From Paenibacillus solanacearum (GTDB lineage Bacteria; Bacillota; Bacilli; Paenibacillales; NBRC-103111), in contig NZ_CAJVAS010000011.1 in assembly GCF_910593845.1 (NCBI RefSeq), forward strand, positions 75,247 to 139,246: 64,000 bases of DNA, written 5' to 3'. Shown one piece after another: positions 37,017 to 44,705 of this stretch. Each line of letters starts with the position of its first letter. The stretch's first letter is position 1. A model generated the notes under the pieces. The model did no database searches. It had not been told where the DNA came from and saw nothing but the letters and a program-made list of their open reading frames with translations. A program made the position numbers and the translations under genes.

Positions 37017-37882
37017 ACCGTAAATTTAGACTCAGCTCCGTTGCCCTTCGCAAGATGGAAGGCTCGCTGTTTATTGCACCTTGGGTAATTGGCTTTCTGT
37101 CCTTCATCGCATTTCCGTTAGGTTATTCGCTTTATATGAGTTTTCAACGGGTAAAAATCACGGCTAGCGGGATCGAGTATACGCCCGTCGGCGTTCAGTA
37201 TTACCGCGAAATTTTGCTGGCGGACGGCGGGTTGTTGTATAACGACCTGCTGCCGTTCCTCCGGCAGTCGTTGCTGATGATTCCGGTTATTATCGTATTC
37301 TCGATGATGGTCGCGATCTTGCTGAACCAGAAGTTTGTCGGCCGCGACTTTTTCCGGGTCATTTTCTTCCTCCCTGTTATTTTCTCGACAGGTCAGATCA
37401 TTACTGAGTTTATCGCACAAGGCGAAGGTACACTCGCCTTTACGACGGAATTTGAAGTCGGCAGATTTATATCCACCTATTTGCCGGCGACATGGGCGAA
37501 TCCGATTAACAAGATTGTAAGCTCATTCGTACTCGTGCTTTGGTCTTCCGGGGTGCAAATCCTGATCTTCCTGGCTGGCCGCCAAACGATCTCCGCTTCG
37601 GTTTATGAAGCGGCACGCATCGACGGAGCCGCTCCATGGGAAACGTTCTGGAAAATTACGCTTCCGGGCTTGTCGCCGTTTATTTTCCTGAATCTGATCT
37701 ATACGGTTGTCGATTTGTTCACTTTCCCGCAAAACCCGATCATCTCGAAAGTAAATACGACAAACTACGGTTTGTCGAGCGCGCTGGCGTGGATCTACTT
37801 CGTCATCGTTATAGCATTCTTAAGTATAGCGATCTTTGTTTTCAGTAAGGTAGCGAAAGCGACAAGCGGACAACAACGGTAG
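37013..37882 (+). CDS. Sugar ABC transporter permease, pair 2 (UgpA-like)
   Basis: The 289-residue permease starts at ATG 37013, overlapping the DUF5696 gene stop (ATGA) behind GGGAGGGAAGACG. It has six spans and the EAA loop SVYEAARIDGAAPWETFWKITLPGLSP. It belongs to the second permease pair, for which no separate ATPase or binding protein is encoded in the operon. Confidence 0.93.
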   Translation: MNRKFRLSSVALRKMEGSLFIAPWVIGFLSFIAFPLGYSLYMSFQRVKITASGIEYTPVGVQYYREILLADGGLLYNDLLPFLRQSLLMIPVIIVFSMMVAILLNQKFVGRDFFRVIFFLPVIFSTGQIITEFIAQGEGTLAFTTEFEVGRFISTYLPATWANPINKIVSSFVLVLWSSGVQILIFLAGRQTISASVYEAARIDGAAPWETFWKITLPGLSPFIFLNLIYTVVDLFTFPQNPIISKVNTTNYGLSSALAWIYFVIVIAFLSIAIFVFSKVAKATSGQQR

Positions 37883-37900
37883 AAAGGAGGCAATAAGCAT

Positions 37901-38872
37901 ATGGAGCGTATTACGGAAATTATCAAATCGCGCAAGTTCGGCGGGAATACGAATCCCCGCAACTTGCTGCTGCTGACGCGCAACGTATTAATCGGGAAAG
38001 AAGCGAATCAAGGTTTCATTTTCCGGTTGTTCATGTACTTGATTTTGATCGATGTCGCATTCATTTATATTAAGCCGATCATTTACATGGTCGCGACGAT
38101 GATCAAGGATGCGGGCAACCTGCTCGATCCGGCGGTTATCTGGGTACCGCGGTCCGTCTACTTCGGACATTTGAGCGAAGCATTTCGACTGCTCAAGTAT
38201 CCGACGGCCGTCTCGATCAGCGCGACGGTATCGCTGTCCGTTGCCGTACTGCAGGTCATCACATGCGCTATCGCAGGCTATGCGTTTGCAAGACTTGATT
38301 TTCCATTCAAAAAGTTTTGGTTCGTATGCCTGATCTTCACGTTCGTCATGCCGCCGCAGGTGACGATTTTGCCATCGATCCTGCTGTTCAAAGAGCTCGG
38401 ATGGATTAACACGTACTATCCGATGATTATCCCGGCCTTATTCGGACACGGTCTCAAGGGAGCCTTGTTCGTCATCATCTTCCGTCAGTTCTTCTCCACC
38501 CTGCCGAAGGAGCTGGAGGAGGCGGCCAAGATCGACGGAGCGAGCGTCTTCCGCGTCTTCTTCCGGGTTATGCTGCCGATCTCTTCGTCGGCGATTATCG
38601 TCGTGTTCCTGTTCTCCTTCGTATGGAACTGGAACGACTTCTATTACCCGTCGATGTACATGTTCGGATCGAAGGAAGTTCCACTGTCAATCAGCTTATC
38701 CAGGCTTGCCGCGGCGATGTCGTCGGAGGCCGAGCAGGCGGGACCGAGTATTTTTGCGGAGCCGATCAAGATGGCGGCGTCGTTCCTCATTATCATGCCG
38801 GTTCTCGCCGTTTATGCCTTTACGCAGCGATGGTTCGTCGAAGGCGTCGAGCGTACTGGCCTTGTAGAATAG
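37901..38872 (+). CDS. Sugar ABC transporter permease, pair 2 (UgpE-like)
   Basis: The 323-residue permease starts at ATG 37901 after AAAGGAGGC. A longer cytoplasmic N-terminus (about 45 residues) precedes six spans and the EAA loop ELEEAAKIDGASVFRVFFRVMLPISSS. It is the eighth and last gene before a strong terminator. Confidence 0.93.
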   Translation: MERITEIIKSRKFGGNTNPRNLLLLTRNVLIGKEANQGFIFRLFMYLILIDVAFIYIKPIIYMVATMIKDAGNLLDPAVIWVPRSVYFGHLSEAFRLLKYPTAVSISATVSLSVAVLQVITCAIAGYAFARLDFPFKKFWFVCLIFTFVMPPQVTILPSILLFKELGWINTYYPMIIPALFGHGLKGALFVIIFRQFFSTLPKELEEAAKIDGASVFRVFFRVMLPISSSAIIVVFLFSFVWNWNDFYYPSMYMFGSKEVPLSISLSRLAAAMSSEAEQAGPSIFAEPIKMAASFLIIMPVLAVYAFTQRWFVEGVERTGLVE

Positions 38873-38902
38873 TGTCGACATATCTCGAATCGATGAAAGC
38901 CC

Positions 38903-38931
38903 AAAAAACCGGCCGACGCGCCGGTTTTTTT
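38903..38931 (+). terminator. Terminator of the large ABC operon
   Basis: AAAACCGGC pairs with GCCGGTTTT around a CGACGC loop, followed by a run of seven T. It separates the transporter operon from the two-component genes. Confidence 0.92.
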
Positions 38932-39037
38932 GCTTTCAATAGAAAGACGTGCGGCCCGATGGGCAATTTTTCTATGAATTCAAGGGACTGGAGAGCGAAA
39001 AAAGTCGAATCGTATCGCGTTTCCCTAATAAATCTTC

Positions 39038-39066
39038 TTGAGCAACCCGGGCGGACAAGGTATCAT
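39038..39066 (+). promoter_or_regulatory. SigA promoter of the OmpR-type two-component genes
   Basis: TTGAGC (39038-39043) and TATCAT (39061-39066) are separated by 17 bases, about 40 bases before the response regulator start. Confidence 0.6.
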
Positions 39067-39105
39067 AGAATAAAAAGATTCAGCAGCACCGGGAGGTGAG
39101 AACGA

Positions 39106-39813
39106 ATGCAGATCTTATTGGTGGAAGACGAACCGAAAATTCGTGAAGTATTGATTGCCTATTTGCGTAACGAAGGATGGAACGTCGATTTTACGCCGAA
39201 CGGTTTGGAAGCGGTTGAAATGTTTTCGAATCGTCCATATGATCTCGTCATTCTCGATCTGATGTTGGAAGGAATGCCGGGAGAAGAAGTATGTCGAACG
39301 ATCCGGCAAACTTCGACAGTGCCGATCGTTATGCTGACATCCAAATCAAGGGAGAGCGATACGATCGAGGGGCTGAAGCTGGGAGCGGATGATTATATTT
39401 TCAAACCGTTCCGGGTAAAGGAAGTCATTGCCCGCATCCATGCGCTGCTGCGAAGAGTCAAGGCGTTCGTACCGGAGAAGCAGAAGACGTCCGTACTAAC
39501 GTTCGATAAAGGAAGGCTTGTACTGGACATGGAAGCGAAGACGCTGCTTGTCCGGGGCGTGCACGCCAACTTGACATCGACCGAATTCAAGCTGTTGACG
39601 GTTTTTGTCGATAAACCGGGAAAAATATTCAGCCGTCTGGACTTGTCCCATCAAGTGCTCGGTTACCGGTTTCACGGTGACAGCCGTTCCATCGATACGC
39701 ATGTGAAAAATCTTCGCAAAAAAATCGAAGAAGACACAAAAGAGCCGAAGTACATTTTGACCATGGTCGGAGAAGGCTACAAATTTACCGCGGAAGCGGA
39801 CAAAAAGGAATAG
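39106..39813 (+). CDS. OmpR-family response regulator
   Basis: The 235-residue regulator starts at ATG 39106 after GGAGGTGAG. The receiver domain has the acidic pocket Glu7-Asp8, phospho-acceptor Asp51 (LVILDLMLEGMPG) and Lys in IFKPF. The C-terminal winged helix (about 130-230; LTSTEFKLLTVFVDKPGKIFSRLDL, DSRSIDTHVKNLRKKIEED, ILTMVGEGYKF) binds direct repeats with an 11-bp period in this family. The TTCACA repeat at 26436 has that spacing and lies upstream of the transporter operon; that it is the target is a guess. Confidence 0.94.
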   Translation: MQILLVEDEPKIREVLIAYLRNEGWNVDFTPNGLEAVEMFSNRPYDLVILDLMLEGMPGEEVCRTIRQTSTVPIVMLTSKSRESDTIEGLKLGADDYIFKPFRVKEVIARIHALLRRVKAFVPEKQKTSVLTFDKGRLVLDMEAKTLLVRGVHANLTSTEFKLLTVFVDKPGKIFSRLDLSHQVLGYRFHGDSRSIDTHVKNLRKKIEEDTKEPKYILTMVGEGYKFTAEADKKE

Positions 39814-39819
39814 ACGGTC

Positions 39820-41187
39820 ATGATGTCCAAGCTGCGCAGAACGAATGTCATTTTATTTATAACGCTGCAGGGCTGTTTTCTCATTATTCTGTGCATTATT
39901 GCTTATGGATATAACTACAACTGGGAAAATGTCTTTACGCGTTATCAAGAGGAACAAGTCAAGGTAAACGCTTTCAAAATGATGGACGATATCCGCAATG
40001 AGGATTTAAGCGTCGGCCCGTACACGACGGAGCAAAAAGCATGGCTGACCCGCAGGGCGACCTTGTACGGCGTGATGATCCGTTACGGGGCGGATCGGCA
40101 GGACATATGGTTTGATATGTTCAACCGGATTCAAAACCCGAAAGAAGTCGAAATTCAGGAATATCCGGTCGTCGCCAAGGGGCAAAATCGCGGGCTGCTT
40201 CAAGTTGCGTCATACAAGCAGATGAACAAGCTCGATCCCAGCTTCCTCGCTTACCAGAAAATGATGCATGAACGGGCGGCGCTGCTGTTTGCGATTGCGG
40301 CGCTGCTGTCCATCGCGGTCAGCATTACAGTATCGCGCATGCTCTCCGTGCATATGCAGCGCTTGCGGGAAACGGCGGGCAAAATTCATGCCGGCGACCG
40401 CCAGGTTCGCGCGCCGCTGAAAGGGCCGGAGGAAGTGCGGCAGCTCGCGCTGACGCTTAACGAGCTGTCGATGGAGCTGAAGAAGCAGGAGGACTGGCGC
40501 CACCATCTCATGGAGGATTTGACGCACGAGCTGCGTACGCCGCTCACTTCGATGCTGTCCCAGCTCGAAGCCATGATCGACGGCATTTACGAAGTCGATG
40601 TCGAATGGCTGCAGCAAATCTACGAGGAGCTGATCCGGCTCACGCGGCTGATGACGGATATGGAGCGGCTGTCCGAGGCAGAAGCGGCAAGGTTCACGGT
40701 CAGCGTCAAGCGGGTGAACATGGTCAAGCTGGCCGAGCAAGTATGCCGCAATTTCCAGCCGATGGCGAGGAACAAAGGCATCCGGATTCGCTTCAACAAT
40801 CCGAACGTTCCGTGCTACGCCGAGGTGGATCGCGATAAGATGGTGCAGGTCGTGTCGAATATTGTCTCCAACGCAGTGAAGTATACGAACGAAGGCTCCA
40901 TTACGGTAGGGATCGACTGGCAGCCGGAAGCGACGATTATTTATTGCCAGGACACAGGGATCGGCATCGGTCCGCAAGATCTGCCTTACGTGTTCAACCG
41001 GCTGTATCGGGTCGATAAATCGCGATCCCGGTTTAGCGGCGGCGTAGGGCTCGGGCTCAGCATCGCCAAGGCGCTGGTCGAAGCCCATGACGGCCAGATC
41101 GATGTGGAAAGCGAGCTCGGATCCGGCTCGATCTTCCGCATTACAATCCCCAACACATACAAGTCCATGGCTAACAAATTGGCGTAA
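39820..41187 (+). CDS. Sensor histidine kinase with HAMP domain
   Basis: The 455-residue kinase starts at ATG 39820 (or the adjacent ATG 39823), six bases after the regulator stop. Two spans (about 8-30 and 148-170) flank an extracellular loop of about 115 residues that has no recognised sensor motif. HAMP follows (RLRETAGKIHAGDRQVRAPLKG), then the H-box EDLTHELRTPLTSM with His236, and HATPase_c (NIVSNAVKYTN, DTGIGI, GVGLGLSIAKALV). It is the cognate partner of the OmpR-type regulator. The loop may sense the glycan or the state of the transporter assembly. Confidence 0.93.
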   Translation: MMSKLRRTNVILFITLQGCFLIILCIIAYGYNYNWENVFTRYQEEQVKVNAFKMMDDIRNEDLSVGPYTTEQKAWLTRRATLYGVMIRYGADRQDIWFDMFNRIQNPKEVEIQEYPVVAKGQNRGLLQVASYKQMNKLDPSFLAYQKMMHERAALLFAIAALLSIAVSITVSRMLSVHMQRLRETAGKIHAGDRQVRAPLKGPEEVRQLALTLNELSMELKKQEDWRHHLMEDLTHELRTPLTSMLSQLEAMIDGIYEVDVEWLQQIYEELIRLTRLMTDMERLSEAEAARFTVSVKRVNMVKLAEQVCRNFQPMARNKGIRIRFNNPNVPCYAEVDRDKMVQVVSNIVSNAVKYTNEGSITVGIDWQPEATIIYCQDTGIGIGPQDLPYVFNRLYRVDKSRSRFSGGVGLGLSIAKALVEAHDGQIDVESELGSGSIFRITIPNTYKSMANKLA

Positions 41188-41273
41188 GGCCGATGGTTCA
41201 TATGCCGCGAACGTAAGCTACCCGCTACCGCGCGGGCGCGCGTAGTACTGCCGAACCGCCGATTACATCGTGA

Positions 41274-41308
41274 AGATCTGTCCCAACACAGGGGCAGGTC
41301 TTTTTTTT
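41274..41308 (+). terminator. Terminator after the two-component genes
   Basis: AGATCTGTCCC (41274-41284) pairs with GGGGCAGGTCT (41291-41301, two G-U pairs) around AACACA, followed by eight T. Confidence 0.9.
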
Positions 41309-41414
41309 GAAAAGTTGTTGACAAATTGTAATAATATTTTAAGCTTATATTAATAATCGTAATTTATTCTATTAATAAAACGTTGATTCAAATGATAGAG
41401 GGAAGGTGTTTAGG

Positions 41415-41642
41415 ATGAAGGCTTTTGTAACGATCCAAAATAAACAAATCCCCGTGTTCGCCGACAACTTGAATAAAAAGACCTTGAAGCTGCTGAAGTC
41501 GGCTTTGGACAAAAAGGTGGAAAACGGCAGAAATGCGCTGAAGAAATGCCTGCATTCCTTAATCAGTATCGAAGTGATCGGATGCGAAGCCATCCTTCAC
41601 TCGCTAAATGAAAAAGATTCGCTCGCTCTGTCTCTCTATTAA
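41415..41642 (+). CDS. Small hypothetical protein in an AT-rich patch
   Basis: The 75-residue protein starts at ATG 41415, six bases after GGAAGGTG (an in-frame GTG lies at 41406). It is basic and Lys/Leu-rich (NKKTLKLLKSALDKKVENGRNALKKCLHSLISIEV) with two Cys, and has no signal or membrane span. I do not recognise the family. It sits between two terminators as a single transcription unit, in markedly AT-rich DNA compared with its neighbours. A perfect TTGACA at 41318-41323 could be its -35, but no -10 lies at the normal distance. Confidence 0.7.
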   Translation: MKAFVTIQNKQIPVFADNLNKKTLKLLKSALDKKVENGRNALKKCLHSLISIEVIGCEAILHSLNEKDSLALSLY

Positions 41643-41657
41643 GAGAGGCTTTTTTTT
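41631..41657 (+). terminator. Terminator of the small hypothetical gene
   Basis: TCTCTCT (41631-41637) pairs with AGAGAGG (41642-41648) around ATTA and is followed by a T-run to 41657. The stop codon lies in the hairpin. Confidence 0.75.
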
Positions 41658-41766
41658 ATCCAAAAAAATAGCAAGATAGTTCATATGCCAATGATATCGA
41701 GTATGTTCATTTCCGCCTCCATGCTGTTACTATGAAAGTATAAACGACAACAATGGAGGTCATAAC

Positions 41767-42540
41767 GTGAGAAGAATGGGAATTGGCTTGCAGCTGTACA
41801 CGCTGCGCAGCGAAACGGCTGCCGACTTTGAAGGGACGCTGCGGAAAGTGGCGGAGCTCGGCTACGAAGGCGTGGAATTCGCCGGGTACGGCGGTTTGCC
41901 GGCGGAACAGCTCGGCGCGCTGCTCAAAGAATTGAATTTGAAAGCCATCGGGGCGCATGTCGGCCTGAAAAATTTACGCGACAATTTGCAGGGAGAGATC
42001 GATTATTTGCGTGCCATCGGCGGCACGTACTTGATCTGCCCATCCATACCGAAGGAAGAGCGAGAGGATGCGGAAGGCTGGAAGCGGCTGTTTGCGTTTT
42101 TCGAGCAAGCGGGCGCCGAAGCAAGGAAGCAAGGACTCGTGTTTGCATATCATAACCACGCGTTTGAATTCGGGCAGGACGTAGACGGCCAGTTCGCGTT
42201 TGACGCATTGTATTCCCACACGGCACCGGACTCGGTTCAAGTGGAGATGGACGTGTGCTGGGTGCAGTTCGCCGGGCAGAATCCGCTGGAATACATCGCT
42301 CGCTACAACGGCAGATTGCCGCTGCTCCACTTGAAGGACTTCAGCAAGGATGAAGAAGGCAAGATGAAGACGCTCGAGCTCGGTCAGGGCGACGTGCAGC
42401 TGTCCGGCGTAATCGAAGCCGCGTCCGACGCTGGGGTCGAGTGGCTCATCGTCGAGCAGGACCACTGCCAGAACCCGCCGCTGCAAAGCGTGGCGAACAG
42501 TTACGGCTGGGTCAAAAAGCATTGTTTGGAGCAGCTGTAG
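41767..42540 (+). CDS. Sugar phosphate isomerase/epimerase (xylose-isomerase-like TIM barrel)
   Basis: The 257-residue protein starts at GTG 41767 after TGGAGGTC. It has the AP-endonuclease-2/xylose-isomerase barrel pattern: GIGLQLYTLR, LGYEGVEFAGYGG, FAYHNHAFEF, EMDVCWVQFAG, LLHLKDFSKDEEG, WLIVEQDHCQNPPL. The metal ligands are expected among the Glu, Asp and His residues at the strand ends. It is followed by a Gfo/Idh/MocA dehydrogenase, a common partnership in catabolism of inositol or unusual sugars. The exact substrate is unknown. Confidence 0.9.
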   Translation: MRRMGIGLQLYTLRSETAADFEGTLRKVAELGYEGVEFAGYGGLPAEQLGALLKELNLKAIGAHVGLKNLRDNLQGEIDYLRAIGGTYLICPSIPKEEREDAEGWKRLFAFFEQAGAEARKQGLVFAYHNHAFEFGQDVDGQFAFDALYSHTAPDSVQVEMDVCWVQFAGQNPLEYIARYNGRLPLLHLKDFSKDEEGKMKTLELGQGDVQLSGVIEAASDAGVEWLIVEQDHCQNPPLQSVANSYGWVKKHCLEQL

Positions 42541-42551
42541 CTAGAGCCCTG

Positions 42552-42569
42552 CAGGACAGGTCTGTCCTG
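42552..42569. repeat. 18-bp inverted repeat between epimerase and dehydrogenase genes
   Basis: CAGGACAGGTCTGTCCTG is an inverted repeat with eight-base arms around GT. No T-run follows, so it is not a terminator. It may be an operator or a processing hairpin. Confidence 0.45.
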
Positions 42570-42618
42570 GTAGGAGCAGCATGAATACGAACTTTCAAGA
42601 TAAAGGAGCTAACTTTCC

Positions 42619-43638
42619 ATGAGTAAAATAAAAGTAGCTGTCATCGGCTGCGGCGCGATTGCGCAGCGCCGTCATATTCCCGAGTATGAAGCGAATCCGC
42701 ATGTGGAATTGGTCGCCTTTGCCGATCCGGTGATCGAAAGAGCGCAAAAGTACGCCGAGAAGCACGGCGCGCTTGCGTTTGCCGATTACCGCGAGCTGCT
42801 CAAAGAGGTGAAAGTGGACGCGGTGAGCGTATGTACGCCGAATGCGCTGCATGCTCCCGTAGCCATCGCGGCGGCGAATGCCGGGGCGCATGTACTGGTC
42901 GAGAAGCCGATGGCGGCAACGGCCGAAGAAGGCCGCGCGATGATCGAAGCGGCGCAGCAGAACGGCGTGTACCTTATGGTCGGCCACAACCAAAGGCTGA
43001 TGCCGCCTCACGCGAAAGCGAAAGAAATTTTGGATAGCGGACGGCTGGGCAAAGTCATTTCGTTCCGCACGTCGTTCGGTCATCCGGGACCGGAACGGTG
43101 GAGCGTGGACGGGAAGGACAGCTGGTTTTTCCGCAAAGACGAAGCGATCATGGGCGCGATGGGCGACCTGGGCGTACATAAATCCGACCTGATTCGTTAT
43201 TTACTGAGCGACGAAGTGGCCGATGTTGCCGGGTTCGTCAACACGCTCCACAAGGAAGGCACGGATGTGGACGACAACGCCACTTGCCTGCTTCGGATGA
43301 AGAGCGGCACGATCGGCACACTGGTCGCAAGCTGGACGTACTATAAGGGTGAAGACAACAGCACGGTGCTGTGGTGCGAGAACGGCGTCATGAAGGTCGG
43401 TACGCATCCAGACGATCAGGTGATCGTTGAGCTGCGCAACGGGACGGTGGAGCGTTACAAAGTTGGCGCTATCGCGACCAACGAAAAACAAACGTCGAGC
43501 GGCGTCATCGATACGTTTGTGAACAGCATCGTTACGCAGACGCCTCCGAGCATTTCCGGGGAAGAGGGACTCCGCTCCTTGGAAGTCATCTTGGCAGCAT
43601 TCGAATCCCAAGCAACCGGCAAAGTCATTTCGCTATAA
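42619..43638 (+). CDS. Gfo/Idh/MocA-family oxidoreductase
   Basis: The 339-residue enzyme starts at ATG 42619 after AAGGAG. The N-terminal Rossmann fold has KVAVIGCGAIAQRRHIPEY, and VLVEKPMAATAEEG carries the conserved EKP lysine. The C-terminal beta-sheet domain (about 125-335) includes GAMGDLGVHKSDLIRYLL with the His expected for catalysis. It should oxidise or reduce a cyclic polyol or sugar with NAD(P). It probably shares a transcript with the epimerase upstream. Confidence 0.92.
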   Translation: MSKIKVAVIGCGAIAQRRHIPEYEANPHVELVAFADPVIERAQKYAEKHGALAFADYRELLKEVKVDAVSVCTPNALHAPVAIAAANAGAHVLVEKPMAATAEEGRAMIEAAQQNGVYLMVGHNQRLMPPHAKAKEILDSGRLGKVISFRTSFGHPGPERWSVDGKDSWFFRKDEAIMGAMGDLGVHKSDLIRYLLSDEVADVAGFVNTLHKEGTDVDDNATCLLRMKSGTIGTLVASWTYYKGEDNSTVLWCENGVMKVGTHPDDQVIVELRNGTVERYKVGAIATNEKQTSSGVIDTFVNSIVTQTPPSISGEEGLRSLEVILAAFESQATGKVISL

Positions 43639-43659
43639 TCTCATATCGGTTCGGCAAGG

Positions 43660-43744
43660 AAAAAAGCAGCCTGCCGCATGAACGCCTCCGCAAGTTAGCG
43701 ATGTCTAGCTTGCGGAGAAGGTTCGCGCGGCAAAGCTGCTTTTT
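43660..43744. terminator. Long nested hairpin, bidirectional terminator
   Basis: Outer arms AAAAGCAGC and GCTGCTTTT flank TGCCGC/GCGGCA, GAAC/GTTC and a 13-bp inner stem (43686-43698 with 43705-43717, one G-U). A-run and T-run on the two sides suit termination from both the dehydrogenase gene (plus) and the ccdC-type gene (minus). The length, about 85 bases, is unusual for a simple terminator. Confidence 0.8.
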
Positions 43745-43785
43745 GATTATTGCCGGATGGCTGCTCGCCGTGATGACCAGTTTCT

Positions 43786-44277
43786 TCACGCCGCAGCCCG
43801 AGGAGCCGTCAGACGGCGGTACTGCATCAGCATGGAGGCGCGCCACGGAAGGAGCATGCCGAAGGCGAGCAGGAAGAACAGCGCACCGGTCTGCGGGATG
43901 GAGACGAACTGTTCGATATAGCTATGAAGGGCGATTCGCAGCGCGAGCAGGCCAAGCAGCACGAATGCAAATGCTTTCGACCGTTTCATATACACCGCTC
44001 CGTCCTTGAACTCGAGCTGGGAGCTGCGGATCAGCGGATAAGACAAGCACAACAGTCCGGCGGCGAGCGCGATCACCGCCCACAGCAGCGGAATGCGGCA
44101 TGCCGGAACGACAAACATAAGAAAACCGGTGCTCATTCCTAACGGAGGCATGACGATCTTGGCGGGCGTAATCGGCCGGCAGCCGGCCCGGGTACGGACG
44201 ACAATGGCAAGCAGCGCCATGATTGCCATGCCGATGCTGGATACCGTCTGCAAATGAAGCGTTCCGAAATGGACCAT
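43786..44277 (-). CDS. ccdC: CcdC-family membrane protein
   Basis: The 163-residue protein is read from ATG 44277, behind CAGGAGGG; a longer frame upstream has no ribosome site. It has five or so hydrophobic segments with the conserved pattern KIVMPPLGMSTGFLMFVVPACRIP, YMKRSKAFAFVLLGLLALRIALHSYIEQ and FFLLAFGMLLPWRASMLMQYRRL, matching Bacillus subtilis CcdC. CcdC lies in the cytochrome c maturation/ResA region of B. subtilis, but its role is unclear. Here it stands alone. Confidence 0.85.
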   Translation of the reverse strand: MVHFGTLHLQTVSSIGMAIMALLAIVVRTRAGCRPITPAKIVMPPLGMSTGFLMFVVPACRIPLLWAVIALAAGLLCLSYPLIRSSQLEFKDGAVYMKRSKAFAFVLLGLLALRIALHSYIEQFVSIPQTGALFFLLAFGMLLPWRASMLMQYRRLTAPRAAA

Positions 44278-44406
44278 AACAGATCCCTCCTGAAGTAATA
44301 TAATAATAGTATACCACATGCGATGAGCGCATTTCACAAGCAGACGATTTCCATGCCATAATGTGAGCTCATCTGCAGGGACGATTACGGACAGGAGGAT
44401 TGCGCA

Positions 44407-44571
44407 ATGGAAGAACAGGAAGAGCAGCGGCCGGTGACCGATTTATTTGTCGAAGATTACGAGGAGTTTCTGGAGGAAGAAGAACGGTGGCAGCCCGGCG
44501 CGGTGGAATATTTCCGAAGGAAAAGAACGAGAAATCCCGAACGAAGGCCACAAGAAAGGAGAATCAGGTAA
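44407..44571 (+). CDS. Small charged hypothetical protein
   Basis: A 54-residue frame starts at ATG 44407, nine bases after ACAGGAGG, a strong ribosome site. The N-terminal half is very acidic (DLFVEDYEEFLEEEERWQPG) and the C-terminal part very basic (YFRRKRTRNPERRPQERRIR). No domain is recognised. The site quality and the biased, ordered charge pattern support a real gene. Confidence 0.6.
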   Translation: MEEQEEQRPVTDLFVEDYEEFLEEEERWQPGAVEYFRRKRTRNPERRPQERRIR

Positions 44572-44610
44572 ACAAAACGTCTGGTATATTTGGAAAGGCT
44601 AGGGATTTTT

Positions 44611-44617
44611 TGTCGAA
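44611..44617 (+). promoter_or_regulatory. Candidate Spo0A box
   Basis: TGTCGAA, preceded by a T-run (TTTTTGTCGAA), matches the 0A-box core TGNCGAA. It lies directly upstream of a SigH-like promoter of a sporulation-type kinase gene. The core alone occurs by chance, so the position is the main argument. Confidence 0.45.
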
Positions 44618-44620
44618 CGG

Positions 44621-44650
44621 GCAGGAAAATGATGACAGTTCATCGAATAG
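44621..44650 (+). promoter_or_regulatory. SigH-type promoter of the PAS kinase gene
   Basis: GCAGGAAAA (44621-44629) matches the SigH -35 pattern RnAGGAwWW and ATCGAATAG (44642-44650) matches the -10 RnnGAATww, with a 12-base spacer as in the known consensus. The kinase starts 56 bases after the -10 element. Confidence 0.6.
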
Positions 44651-44705
44651 GTGTTAGATAGAAGTGGCATCTAACGAACCTGATTGACGGGGTATGGAGG
44701 GAACT

